A stretch of DNA of 64,000 bases from Coemansia sp. RSA 487. Lineage: Eukaryota; Kickxellomycota; Kickxellomycetes; Kickxellales; Kickxellaceae. Below are positions 20,483-30,612 of this stretch, in pieces (position 1 is the first letter of the stretch; every line of letters starts with the position of its first letter). The notes under the pieces are model-generated. The model had not been told where the DNA came from. It made no database searches and saw only the letters and a list, made by a program, of their open reading frames with translations. The stretch covers positions 1 to 64,000 of the forward strand of contig JANBRJ010000048.1 of NCBI GenBank assembly GCA_027577595.1. The letters run 5' to 3'. The position numbers and the translations under genes were made by a program.

Positions 20483-22221
20483 CTAGTGACGCAACAGCTG
20501 TTGCAAATATGATTCGATCAGATCCAGCTCCCGGTATACAGCCGCAATCGTTTCTTCGCGCGACAGTCCAAGTTTGTTTAGCCTGCCTTTTTTGCCCGAC
20601 GACGATGCTTTGCTCGGAGAGCTGTCATCCACCAACGACATTGGCACATCCTCTTCGTCTTTGGCTGGTTGCGGCATTTTTTCCTCCAAATGCCCCACAA
20701 GCGTTTTGCACGCTTCGTACATTGCTTTGACGTCCACACCGCCGTCTCCTTGCGACCTAGTTGCCAGCACCATCGCAGGGCATCCTCCACCACCTTCGGG
20801 TGCAAGGCTTTTGTGATTATTTACACGGTATATTCTGCTTCCATACGCGCTCACAGTCCGCTGCACCAGACGTGCAAGAAGACTGGCAACCATGTACCAC
20901 TCCTTTGCGTTGTTTGCGTTCGATTTCGGTCGCAGGCTTTGCAAGCAAAACACGGTCTTTGCACATCCCGGCGGCAACGCGATCGCTTTGGATCCAAGGT
21001 GCGCAGTTCGCTTATCTGCCTTCAAGTCAAATCCAAACTGCGAGACCAGCATGTGATCAATCATTCTTATGGCTACCATGTCCGATTCGACCATATCCAA
21101 CAGCTCGACCCACTCGTTGTACATGACGTCCTTGTTTATAAAAAGAGCTTGTATCGCCATACCCATGTCAAATACGCCGCAGCTTGCAGTGGTAAGCAGC
21201 ATATTTGCCAAAATAGAAGCAACCTCCTTTTCGTTGTGCGCACACTCGCCACTGTCCTCTTCATCCAGTGCCTCCGAAACAGTGCTTCCGATGGTCGTGG
21301 CCCATGAGATAAGCGCTGCAATGCCCATAAATCCGTAAACAGTCTTATAGAACATCGATTCGTGTGGGTTGTTGATATGTAGCGCCAGATCGGCACGCAT
21401 CTGCTTTAGCAGCACGCATGCAAACGATATGCGGTAGGTGTACATTTCGTTCTCAAGCGCAGCCGTAGCAGTCTCTACTCCATCACCATCGTCCTCTTCT
21501 GGTGGGGACGCCAGCACCTTAATATAACTCTCACATAGGCTTGGGTCGTTGGCAAACTTTTCATCAAACCACGGCTTGACAAACTGGCATTTGTCGCACA
21601 TCGACGAAAGGTACGCCAGAATAGTCTGCTGCGACCGGGCGATTACGCGTCTGCGTTCATTGTCAATCTTCCACACGCTGGTCGAGTCGAGATTTGATTT
21701 CTTCATTGATTCCAATAGAAAGCTACTGCGTTCCTTCAGATCCTTTTCTATCAGACTTGTTGGTCGGAACACTACCAGCATGTTCTCCATGACCGTTTTG
21801 TCCTGAATGATGCTCTCCTCGCCAACAGCCACCAGAAACCGCACGCTATCCTCGTACCGCTCCTCCTCCAGTAACGAGTTGACTATGCCGCGCAGAGACA
21901 CGACTGGCACCATGCGATTCGTTTTCTTGCTTCTAGCCGCCAGCGCACTGTTTGTTTGGCTAGCTTTCGGATCCAACAGCGGCTTGTCCAAAGAATACTT
22001 GGCTACAAATTCACGTACTTCCAAATAGCTGGCATCCTTTTCGTACAGTTTCTGGCAGTCCTCGTTCGATAGAGCTTTTTTAAGCGACCCGATATCTGAC
22101 AACTACAGGGCACAGCACGCAAAAGGGGCACATGCTTTATTAGTACGTACAGGCTTCTGTGCTTGAATATGGTAAGAAGAGTGGGATTTGCAGACAATGT
22201 GCTTACAATTTCGGTATCCAT
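20483..22221 (-). CDS. unrecognised helical protein, two exons (15-nt first exon)
   Basis: Predicted 544 aa, complement(join(20483..22102,22207..22221)). The main open frame begins at a TTG codon and has no ATG for its first about 60 codons. Upstream, ATG plus four codons (MDTEI) ends at GTAAGC, and the intron 22103-22206 has a TACTAAT branch site and ends TGTAG, joining in phase 0 to LSDIGSLKK. The protein is largely alpha-helical with blocks such as LRGIVNSLLEEERYEDSVRFLVAV, reminiscent of helical-repeat scaffold proteins, and a disordered acidic/Ser-rich segment at about 475-515 (DVPMSLVDDSSPSKASSSGKKGR). I recognise no domain and assign no function. It is divergent from UGGT. Confidence 0.7.
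22103..22206 (-). other. spliceosomal intron after a 15-nt exon
   Basis: 104 nt. The 5' site is GTAAGC, a TACTAAT branch sequence lies about 40 nt before the end, and the 3' site is TGTAG. It is the clearest intron in the window and gives a reference for this organism's splice signals. Confidence 0.8.
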
Positions 22222-22584
22222 GAAATCAAGAGTTAATTAAAACAACACAGGGTAAGATGAATAAATAAATAAATAAATATCAATGATGCCAAACAGAAAA
22301 GCGAAAGGCTCAGGATTTGTGCAAGCAGATCGTTTTTTGATCCCACATTTTTTGGTGTGTTTGTGTGGCTTGTCCATGTCATCATCGCCCACACATTTAT
22401 TCTTTTACAGTCTGTCCAGTCTGTTGGTTCTCTTTGCTTTTCTTCAATTTCTTTTGATACTCTTCATTCAAAGATTTGTCAACAACGCCACGGTCTTTTT
22501 TCTATTTCGTTCATCTCTAGAAGTATTCGGAATTTCGTGCTGTTTAGTTATTTCACATCCGCTATTTTTTTATTTGTTTACACC
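22222..22584. promoter_or_regulatory. divergent promoter with AAAT microsatellite
   Basis: 363 bp between UGGT and the helical gene. It contains an (AAAT)n run at about 22259-22278 and a T/CT-rich tract before the UGGT start. Open frames across it use non-ATG starts. I see no other element. Confidence 0.45.
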
Positions 22585-25500
22585 ATGCGGCTGCATTTGA
22601 GCCTAGCGTTTGCTCTAGCCGCCTCATTCCTGGCGACTGCCAGTACAGCTGCTTCTGAAGCAGCTGACGAGGACCGCCCGATTCGCACACGTCTTTACTC
22701 AGCGTTTGCCGCCCCACCACTAGCGCTTGAAATTGCTGAGGGCGTTGCAGCACACAACAGCAGCGCGTATTTCCCGTTTATTCTCAGGCTCGCAGCCAGC
22801 AGCGATACCCTTGGCCACCAGCTGACCGACGCGGATGTCTATGCCCAGTCACTGCAGTGGATTGAGCAGGACCAGCTTCTAGAGCCCTTTGCACTTTCGC
22901 TGCTCAAGCTAGAGCTATCTGCACACGTTTATGCGCCTGTTGTTGTTGCGCAATACCAGCTGTATAACCAGACCGTTGTCCCCGATATTATCAGCGCAAG
23001 AGGGGAGCACGAGTTTGACAGCTCTTGTGCTGTGTGGGCGCAGTACAAGGACAAGCAGCTGTGCTCGGTGGATGCATTGACGGCCTTGCTGGACAGTGAA
23101 AAGTTCTATGGCTCCACTTATGTTGAAGAGGCCAAGATCGTGTCTGAGCAGCTGGCGTTCGACCATGTATATCCGGCCTCGAATGGACCAAGACCCAGCA
23201 AGCTTGTTGTGCTTTACTCTGACCCGCGCTCTGACAAGTTTTCCGAGCTGCATTCGCATTTAGCTGAGCTGGCAGAGAATTCAGAAGTCACATATATTCT
23301 CCGTTATCGTCCCGGGAGTGCAGACCGAGATGGTTCGTCACAGCACCTGCTTGGCCTTTCTGGCTATGGTGTTGAGCTTGCGTTGAAGAGCACAGAGTAC
23401 AAGGTCATTGATGACCGAGACCTCGAGGAGGATGGCAAAAACAACAAGGGGGCTTCAAAGGTAAAAATCCAAGGTGAAAATGAAGGCAATGAGCGCTTGT
23501 CGCTGTTTGCAGCAGAGTCGGTACCATCGGTAAAGAGGCTTTCCGAAAAGCAGGTGGCTAGCATTGGTATTCAGGCAGCCCAGATGATCTTATCTTCCGC
23601 AGACAAGATTGAGACCCTCAAGCAGTTGTCGCAGAACTTGCCGCGCTACGCTCATCTGCTGTCGGGTGTGGAACTAAACGATACTTTTGCGAAGAGCATT
23701 AGATCCACGTACCAGAGCTCCAGCAGGAACCTGTTCCTCGTCAATGGTCTCGAAATCGAGGATAATAAGCTCGATCCCTTCCATTTGCTTGAGCATCTAC
23801 GCAAGGAGAACGCAGCGATCGACGGGCTCGAAAACATCGGCCTTTCGCAAGCACAAGCGGTGGGTCTTTTGCTTTCAGAGTCATCCAGCCAAGACGATGG
23901 CACTGGCGGCACAATTGCTTTTGATATGCGCGATCCGTCGACAGAGAAAAAGACCATATGGTGGCTGAATGATCTGGAAAAAGACAAGCGCTACGCTAGC
24001 TGGCCAACCGATATCGAGAACCTTAAGCGCATCGCCACTCCAGGCATGGTGCAGCGCGTGAGAAAGAACGTCGTTCAGGCGATATACGCGCTTGATCTGT
24101 CATCTGCGGAGAGCTGGATTACCGTTTACGAGGATGCAATGACCAGCGTCGAGCATGGGCTGCCGATGCAGTACGGGGTTGTGCCCCTAGTTGACTATGA
24201 TACGCCGGAGAAGCAGACCTCTGCAAACGAAATGGCAAAGCTTGTCCTTTACCTCCGCCGGTCGTTCAAGAAAAAGGAGTGGCAAATGCTTGTGAGAAGC
24301 GCTCTTGTCTCGCATCTGCGTAGCCAGCGCGCCAACCCTGGCATGGCTTTAACTAGCACCATGCGCACATTTTACAAGGCTCACATCAAGACACACAATA
24401 CAAAGGATGGCGAGAAACCACTCGAGTGGGACGATATAACAACGCCGGGCCGCCATCCCCAGTGGCTTGCGAAGCGCTGGAGTAGCACAATTAAGTACTG
24501 TGCACGCCTGGATCTCAGTCCTGTGTCGACGCCTGAAGGGCTTGCATTCATCAATGGTGTGCAAATTGAACTGGACAGAAACTCGCAAAGAACTGTTCTC
24601 AACACCTACTTTAAGCAGACGTGGGAACTGGGCGCCAAGCTGAGAAAGGGAGATATTTCGCCAGAGGACAGTATCCAGGAACTTGTGTACGGCAAGAACG
24701 CAGTAGAATCCCGTAGTTCTTTGGTATATGTCACTGACAACAACCCACTGCGTGTTTTGTCGCTAAACACGCCAAGCGTACAAAAATGGATGGACACCAA
24801 CGTATTCTATCTTGGGTTTAGCAGTGAACTTAAAGGGTCGGACAGCGAGAATGGCGATGCGAGTTCTGGTGACGCCGGCATTGTGTCTACTTGGATTGTT
24901 GGAGACTTCTCCAGTCAGTCGGTGCGTCAAACCGCAGCCAATGCTCTGTTGGCTGCAAAGCATGACAGAACGATGCGCATTGCTCTTATGCATGTTCCCT
25001 TTGCTCGGGCACCAGAGAGCGAGTACCGCGAGGATGGCGAAGAAGTCGATGAAACACCCGAGGACCAGGATATCGATGCACCACAGGTTATCTTCCAACT
25101 TATTTCGTCCTCTCTGTCGCGCAGTGCACCAGGAAAGCTGGCAGATTTTGTTCAGAGATATTTGGAGGACCCGGAGTCAGCGCAGTCAAAGGCTTCTGAT
25201 GCTGCAGATATCGGCGATCAGCTGGCTACATTGGTTGTGCCCCAGAACGATCGGATTGATGAATTTGAGCAAGCGTTTGCAAAAAACGTAGAAATTATTT
25301 CTACACTTGGTGCAACACCAGCAGATCAGAACTCGTGCAATATAATCGCCAATGGCCGCATTATTCCCGAGATAGCTGCCAGCACATCCTTTTCAGCAGA
25401 TTCGTTTGCGATGCTTGCCAAATACGAGCTCCACGAGCGCATTGCTCCGCTGCAAAAGTCTATCGCCGATTATATCTCGAGTTCATCGCCTGATGATGTT

Positions 25501-27546
25501 GCAGATCGGGTCCTGCGTAGCACTGCAGCATTTGAACACGGAAAGGCGATACACAAGAGCAACAGCTTATTCCGCAAGGCCCACCTGGATATCCGAAGCG
25601 ACATGGAGGCTACAATGACGGTAAACCCGGACACGCGTATTGTGCTCAACGACCCTTCTAGTGCACGTCTACGCATCCAGGTTGCGGTCGATCCACTTAG
25701 CGAGGCAGCGCAAAAATGGGCGCCGATGCTGCAGACGCTTCTTGACTTGCCGGGAGTGTCGCTTGAGATCTGGCTAAATCCGTCCGAGAAACTGAAGGAG
25801 CTCCCAGTCAAGCGCTTCTACCGCTACTTGTGGCCCGAGAAGCTTTCGTTTGACAGCATGGGTGCACTGTCTGGTCCGGAGGTGCTATTTAGTGGAGTGC
25901 CGACAGACCCGCTGCTAACTCTGGGGATGGATGTACCATCATCGTGGCTTGTCACAGCTGTAGAGTCGGTACACGATCTGGACAACATCCGCCTTTCGTC
26001 GCTCAAGGACCCTGCCAGCGGGATCACCGCTACATACAAGCTTGTGAATATCCTTGTGGAAGGGCATTTGGTCGACACCAATGCCAAATCACCTGCCCGT
26101 GGGCTGGAAGTCTGTCTGGGCACGTCGATAAATCCAGCTATTACGGACACGATTGTAATGGCCAACCTTGGCTATTTGCAACTGAAGGCGGGTCCGGGTG
26201 TGTGGAAGTTTACCTTGCGGCCTGGCCGTTCGACGGAGGTCTACAAGCTCGACCATATTGGCAGCGGCCGCTGGAACTACGCAGCTGCTAAGCAGGCAGA
26301 TCCCAGCAACGACTGCAAGACGCTGGTACTTGTGACGAGCTTTAACGGAGCGACAATCTTCCCACTGGTTAGCAAACGCCCAGGCAAGGAAAGCGAAGAT
26401 GTCTTGGACGAGAGCGACGACACAACAAAAGCTCAAGAGCCTGACTCTTCTTCGCAAGGTGCCGGAGCTGGCGGGCTCTGGGGAAAGCTCAAAAGTAGCA
26501 TCGGTCAAGGCGCAAACCCGATGCCTTCAAAGGACGATCGCCCTCATTTCGATGTGTTTGCCGTAGCGTCTGGGCATTTGTATGAACGACTCATGTCGAT
26601 AATGATACTCAGCGTTCTTAACAGCACCGACAGCCATGTAAAGTTCTGGCTGATTGAGAACTTCTTGTCGCCCTCCTTCAAGGCGTTTGTTCCTCAGGTG
26701 GCTGAAGAGTACGGATTCGACTACGAGTTTGTGACATACAAGTGGCCACATTGGCTCAACCACGAGACCGAGAAGCAGCGGACGATTTGGGGATATAAGA
26801 TCCTGTTCCTTGATGTTCTTTTCCCACTCAATCTCAGCCGAGTTATATTCGTTGACGCTGACCAGATCGTGCGTGCGGACTTGCAGGAGCTGGCGGACAT
26901 GGACTTGCACGGTGCGCCATATGGGTTTACTCCGTTCTGCGACGACCGCGAGGAGATCGATGGCTTCAGGTTCTGGAAACAAGGGTGGTGGAAGGACCAT
27001 CTGCGTGGCAAGCCCTACCACATTTCAGCACTGTATGTTGTTGACCTGAAGCGTTTCCGGCAGTTGGCAGCCGGTGACCGGATGCGCGGCCAATACCAGG
27101 CCCTTTCAAGCGATGGAAACTCACTAGCCAACCTGGACCAGGATCTGCCAAACAACATGCAGCATGTTGTCCCCATCCACAGTCTGCCGCAGGAGTGGCT
27201 GTGGTGCGAGACCTGGTGCAGCGACGAAGGACTGAAGAAGGCAAAGACGATCGACCTCTGCAACAACCCGATGACCAAGGAACCCAAGCTAGAGCGTGCG
27301 CGCAGGCTGTTGCCCGAATGGGAAGTCTATGACAAGCAGATTGCCAACTTTACACGGACGCTTGCAAAGCGCGGAAGATACGAGGGCGCTCAGATAGCCG
27401 ATGCGGAGGCCGTTGTTATTGACAAGAACTCTGAGAAAGATATGGTCGAGCAGTCGGAAAAGACTGATAGCACTGACGCAGCAACCAGCGACACAACCAT
27501 TGCTGCCAGCGAAAGTAGGGGCAATAACGACCATGACGAGCTGTAA
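22585..27546 (+). CDS. UDP-glucose:glycoprotein glucosyltransferase (ER folding sensor)
   Basis: 1653 aa from the ATG that gives a signal peptide (MRLHLSLAFALAASFLATAS). The open frame continues 76 codons upstream only from a non-ATG codon. Residues about 30-1290 form the thioredoxin-like/beta-sandwich folding-sensor region. The GT24 catalytic domain spans about 1318-1590: it starts DVFAVASGHLYERLMSIMILSV, has the metal-binding DAD in FVDADQIVR (1424-1426), and contains ISALYVVDL and NLDQDLPN. The chain ends HDEL, the ER retrieval signal. The enzyme adds one glucose to N-glycans of misfolded glycoproteins in the ER so that calnexin rebinds them. It is about 100 residues longer than many relatives, partly through an acidic linker (about 1265-1290) just before GT24 and a low-complexity tail before HDEL. 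Confidence 0.95.
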   Translation: MRLHLSLAFALAASFLATASTAASEAADEDRPIRTRLYSAFAAPPLALEIAEGVAAHNSSAYFPFILRLAASSDTLGHQLTDADVYAQSLQWIEQDQLLEPFALSLLKLELSAHVYAPVVVAQYQLYNQTVVPDIISARGEHEFDSSCAVWAQYKDKQLCSVDALTALLDSEKFYGSTYVEEAKIVSEQLAFDHVYPASNGPRPSKLVVLYSDPRSDKFSELHSHLAELAENSEVTYILRYRPGSADRDGSSQHLLGLSGYGVELALKSTEYKVIDDRDLEEDGKNNKGASKVKIQGENEGNERLSLFAAESVPSVKRLSEKQVASIGIQAAQMILSSADKIETLKQLSQNLPRYAHLLSGVELNDTFAKSIRSTYQSSSRNLFLVNGLEIEDNKLDPFHLLEHLRKENAAIDGLENIGLSQAQAVGLLLSESSSQDDGTGGTIAFDMRDPSTEKKTIWWLNDLEKDKRYASWPTDIENLKRIATPGMVQRVRKNVVQAIYALDLSSAESWITVYEDAMTSVEHGLPMQYGVVPLVDYDTPEKQTSANEMAKLVLYLRRSFKKKEWQMLVRSALVSHLRSQRANPGMALTSTMRTFYKAHIKTHNTKDGEKPLEWDDITTPGRHPQWLAKRWSSTIKYCARLDLSPVSTPEGLAFINGVQIELDRNSQRTVLNTYFKQTWELGAKLRKGDISPEDSIQELVYGKNAVESRSSLVYVTDNNPLRVLSLNTPSVQKWMDTNVFYLGFSSELKGSDSENGDASSGDAGIVSTWIVGDFSSQSVRQTAANALLAAKHDRTMRIALMHVPFARAPESEYREDGEEVDETPEDQDIDAPQVIFQLISSSLSRSAPGKLADFVQRYLEDPESAQSKASDAADIGDQLATLVVPQNDRIDEFEQAFAKNVEIISTLGATPADQNSCNIIANGRIIPEIAASTSFSADSFAMLAKYELHERIAPLQKSIADYISSSSPDDVADRVLRSTAAFEHGKAIHKSNSLFRKAHLDIRSDMEATMTVNPDTRIVLNDPSSARLRIQVAVDPLSEAAQKWAPMLQTLLDLPGVSLEIWLNPSEKLKELPVKRFYRYLWPEKLSFDSMGALSGPEVLFSGVPTDPLLTLGMDVPSSWLVTAVESVHDLDNIRLSSLKDPASGITATYKLVNILVEGHLVDTNAKSPARGLEVCLGTSINPAITDTIVMANLGYLQLKAGPGVWKFTLRPGRSTEVYKLDHIGSGRWNYAAAKQADPSNDCKTLVLVTSFNGATIFPLVSKRPGKESEDVLDESDDTTKAQEPDSSSQGAGAGGLWGKLKSSIGQGANPMPSKDDRPHFDVFAVASGHLYERLMSIMILSVLNSTDSHVKFWLIENFLSPSFKAFVPQVAEEYGFDYEFVTYKWPHWLNHETEKQRTIWGYKILFLDVLFPLNLSRVIFVDADQIVRADLQELADMDLHGAPYGFTPFCDDREEIDGFRFWKQGWWKDHLRGKPYHISALYVVDLKRFRQLAAGDRMRGQYQALSSDGNSLANLDQDLPNNMQHVVPIHSLPQEWLWCETWCSDEGLKKAKTIDLCNNPMTKEPKLERARRLLPEWEVYDKQIANFTRTLAKRGRYEGAQIADAEAVVIDKNSEKDMVEQSEKTDSTDAATSDTTIAASESRGNNDHDEL

Positions 27547-27897
27547 TGATCTGTCTTTTTTTTGCAACGAGCTTCATCTTCTTTAAGCGAGCTCACCTTG
27601 CATTATTTGGCACTGCCATCTGAATATATGGTTACGCTGCTTTTAGACGGTAAAGTGGTTAATTCCAACCCATTCATGAAACGTAAAATTATCTGGAAAT
27701 CAGTATATGAGTCTTGGTAAATAGAGGTTTGCAAATCAATGCTTTCTTTGTGAATGCTGAAGAGAGTCGGAAAGCCTTCCATGCTTTGCTTTCTGCTTGT
27801 CCGTTCAATTATTTGATAACTTTTCACTACTACTACATTTAAATTATACACTTTAAAGTCTGTATATTACGATCTGGAAACTTTAGCACGCTTGAGC
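27547..27897. other. intergenic, no gene supported
   Basis: 351 bp after UGGT. An 82-codon minus-strand open frame (27603-27851) shows no family and is AT-rich, so I do not call it. Confidence 0.4.
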
Positions 27898-28614
27898 ATG
27901 CCAAAGTTGGATATGTGTGTGCCAGATAAGGCGGACTACGAGTATATTACCAGCGAGCCGTGCGCACATGTTGGCCAGATAAGCCTCAGTTTTACTTGTC
28001 GGATGACAGCTGTGGTCCTTGCGAATGTTATGTGTACATTGGCATTCACGTGATTGTTTGTATCCAACATCCCAATTTTGAACATGGAGTCTGGGTATTG
28101 GAACATCCTAAGATACGCGTTCGCAATCTTTGCAACTCTTGTGCACTTTGAAATTTATGTTGGCGACCGCAGCACCTTGCAAAACGTAAAGGTCTTTTGG
28201 TTGTTTTTATTTGCAATTTTACAAGGATATTGTCATGGGTTCACTATAGCAACAGACAAGACTGGCGTTCTTCTAGCTGGCACGCTGCTGGCTCTGCTCT
28301 CCCTTGTTTTGATTTTGCTTTTCGGCTCAGATGGCTTGTGGAACCTTGCGCAGTTATCTGAGCTTTTGGATTCGTGCTCGTTTGGGATTTTACTGATAAC
28401 CATGCTTCTACCGGCAATAATTAGGATTGCAAAGCAGCTTGCGTACGCTGTGCTTGGACTTTTTCTGCTTTGGACGCTTTTGTCTTATATGGACTCTGCG
28501 ATGCGGAGACGTAGCGAAAAATGCTACGCAATAGCTGGTGTTGATTTATATATCAACGTCTATCTCAAGCTTGTGCTGGTTTATCTGACAATCTCTTCGA
28601 TAATATCAACGTAA
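27898..28614 (+). CDS. unrecognised polytopic membrane protein, probably with one intron
   Basis: The 3' part (from 28084) encodes about 176 aa with five or six hydrophobic helices (for example FWLFLFAILQGYCHGF, VLLAGTLLALLSLVLILLF, GILLITMLLPAII, LAYAVLGLFLLWTLL, LVLVYLTISSII). Just upstream an ATG at 27898 opens 51 codons of normal composition: a short soluble N-terminus (MPKLDMCVPDKADYEYI) then a likely membrane segment (MTAVVLANVMCTLAF), ending at a TGA at 28051. Joining a donor GTGATT at 28050 to an acceptor AAG ending at 28112 keeps frame, but branch and donor are weak, so the splice is a proposal. If there is no intron the gene starts at 28084. Family unknown. Confidence 0.4.
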
Positions 28615-28738
28615 ACAACACTTTCCATATATATTATTCTTTTTTAGTCTATTGCTAGCCGGAAGAGGCGGTGAGTACGCACATATAAAAGATACAGCCC
28701 CAAAAACAAAATGTGAGGCAAAAAAAAACAAGCGTTGT

Positions 28739-28996
28739 TTAGCTCGCTGTTACCCATGGCCGCCGGTCCATCGGACACTGCTGCTGGCTATTTTCGGCAC
28801 TTAGCCATTTCAAAAGACAGTGCATGTGGAAAACATGCGAGCACTCGCCCCAAATCAATGGGCAGTCGTCTCCTGGGATCTTGCAGCTCGGACAGCACGC
28901 GTCGAACGGCACTCGGCAGATTCCGCAAACGTCATCGTCAGGCAAGTCCCACTTCCACCCAGCAACAGCCTTCCAGTCTTTGATTGTAACTTTCAT
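28739..28996 (-). CDS. APC11: anaphase-promoting complex RING subunit Apc11
   Basis: 85 aa, ATG start. The chain matches Apc11 along its whole length: MKVTIKDWKAVAGWKWD, then CGICRVPFDACCPSCKIPGDDCPLIWGECSHVFHMHCLLKWL, ending CPMDRRPW. These supply the RING-H2 ligands, including the Apc11-specific extra cysteines and the C-x-H-x2-H core. The last ligand position has Asp (CPMD) instead of the animal Cys (CPMC). I believe the fission yeast protein has the same CPMDR, so this is probably a fungal variant. Apc11 with Apc2 forms the catalytic core that receives E2-ubiquitin and marks securin and cyclin B for destruction, releasing separase, whose gene is also in this window. Confidence 0.93.
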   Translation of the reverse strand: MKVTIKDWKAVAGWKWDLPDDDVCGICRVPFDACCPSCKIPGDDCPLIWGECSHVFHMHCLLKWLSAENSQQQCPMDRRPWVTAS

Positions 28997-29235
28997 TGCT
29001 TCTGGTATATATTTAGCAGTGACTCGTCTGAGTATTCACACTGCAAGCTATTAACGCAATTATGTTGTATCGATATCAAATTGAAGTGGAAAAATATATG
29101 CTTCTCTACAAAAATAAAAAAAGCTAATAAAATTATAAAGCTCTATTATTCTCCTCCGTCTGATTGCCGCAATGTACACAAGTGACCAAGTATGGGGAAA
29201 AGAGAAAAGTCTGGATCCTGGCTCGAACATCGGCG

Positions 29236-30612
29236 CTATCCAAATGCCTTTTCTATCTCAGAAACACCCACAGTGGTTTGGGCTTGCGTCGCTGTATTAC
29301 GCACAACTGCTGTCCCATTCGACATTTCATCATTACCGATAATAATGACCTGTGCTGGGGTTGGATCGCTTTTAAGCACGCTGGACAGCTGCCTGCTGAG
29401 TTGTTGATGATTCAATACAGACGGCGGATTGAATACGTAAGAACCATGGCTGTAAAACGTTCTCACATTGGCGGCTACTTGCATCGCATAGGCATACAGA
29501 CTGTCTGGAACTGTTCGTGTTCTACCCGTGTCTGAACCATCTACGCTTTCAGGAATTATAAGGACAGGAATTGCCGGTGTGTATGTGGGTAGTTTCCTGT
29601 TGTCGAGGAGCAGCGCAAGACGCTCTATTCCAGCACCCCACCCAACGCCGGGAATCGTTTTGGAACCACCCAAGATCTTTGAAAGCCCATCATAGCGTCC
29701 GCCCGCCAGAACCGTGCCTTGTGACCTTCCAAGAAGCGCTGAGGAGCTTGTGATTTCCCAAACAGTGTGCTGATAGTAGTCAAGCCCGCGCACAAGTTTG
29801 TTGTTGAGAGAATACGGAATACGCAGCGACTCGAGGCTGTTCCTAACAAAATCAAAGTGGCGTATAGCATCTGTGGACATATGCTCAAGAAAAGCTGGTG
29901 CGTTGGTAATAATGTCTTGATCAGCTTCGCTTTTGGAGTCGAGAACACGTAATGTGTTTGTACCGACCCTCTGTCTGCTTGTTTCCGATAACTCACCCAA
30001 GTGCTTGGAAAAATAAGCCTTCAGCACCCTTTTATAGGCGGCTCGTGATTCTATATCGCCAAGTGTGTTTAGCTGAACCTCTAGCTTGCCGTCAACGTTG
30101 AGTTGGTTAAGAAACTCCCATCCCATTTGAATGCACTCCACATCGGCTGCTGGGTGCATCGATCCCAAAGACTCTATGCCAAACTGCTCAAACTGCCGCA
30201 AACGACCCTTTTGCGGACGCTCGTGTCGGAACATTGGTCCTGTATAGAAAAGCCGCTGTGGCATTCGGGCTTCCAAGTCGTTCGAAATTATTGCCCTGTT
30301 GACCGCTGCTGTTCCCTCAGGTCGCATTGTCATCCAATATTGGCTGCTATCGAGGAACTTGTACAGCTCCTTGCCTACAACATCTGAATCTGCACCAAGT
30401 GTGCGTTCAAATACTGACGAGTATTCGAGGATAGGCGTGTTGATCGGATCGTATCCATACGACTCTGCTACTTTGCGTGCCTGCGCCACTATGAACTGAT
30501 GTTTGCGCTCTGTCTGTCCGATCCGATCCACCATGCCTCGAACGGCTCGAGGGAGCTCTTCTTTTGTGATCGTAGTCTTAAGACCGCGGCTAATGCATGC
30601 AGCTCTGCGCAT
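29236..30612 (-). CDS. bacterial-type histidyl-tRNA synthetase
   Basis: 458 aa from the ATG giving MRRAACISRGLKTT; the longer open frame starts at TTG. The N-terminus is basic without acids for about 14 residues, compatible with mitochondrial targeting. Class II motif 1 lies around TPILEYSSVFERTLG, motif 2 is FRHERPQKGRLRQFEQFGIESLG-like (split here at GPMFRHERPQKGR / LRQFEQFG), and motif 3 is GWGAGIERLALLL. The histidine-specific block LVRGLDYYQHTVWE is present. Motif 2 reads like bacterial HisRS and not like the eukaryotic cytosolic form (which has RRDNPAMTRGR). A C-terminal anticodon-binding domain follows from about 365. It charges tRNA-His, probably in mitochondria. Most familiar fungi use one gene for both compartments, so a separate bacterial-type enzyme is notable. 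Confidence 0.88.
   Translation of the reverse strand: MRRAACISRGLKTTITKEELPRAVRGMVDRIGQTERKHQFIVAQARKVAESYGYDPINTPILEYSSVFERTLGADSDVVGKELYKFLDSSQYWMTMRPEGTAAVNRAIISNDLEARMPQRLFYTGPMFRHERPQKGRLRQFEQFGIESLGSMHPAADVECIQMGWEFLNQLNVDGKLEVQLNTLGDIESRAAYKRVLKAYFSKHLGELSETSRQRVGTNTLRVLDSKSEADQDIITNAPAFLEHMSTDAIRHFDFVRNSLESLRIPYSLNNKLVRGLDYYQHTVWEITSSSALLGRSQGTVLAGGRYDGLSKILGGSKTIPGVGWGAGIERLALLLDNRKLPTYTPAIPVLIIPESVDGSDTGRTRTVPDSLYAYAMQVAANVRTFYSHGSYVFNPPSVLNHQQLSRQLSSVLKSDPTPAQVIIIGNDEMSNGTAVVRNTATQAQTTVGVSEIEKAFG

Noticed and set aside
27603-27851. 82-codon minus-strand frame after UGGT
   Set aside because: AT-rich, no homology recognised, lies in the expected terminator region.
28745-28760. Asp in place of the last RING Cys of Apc11 as a broken zinc site
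   Set aside because: As far as I recall, fission yeast Apc11 also has CPMDR here, so it is probably a normal fungal variant.
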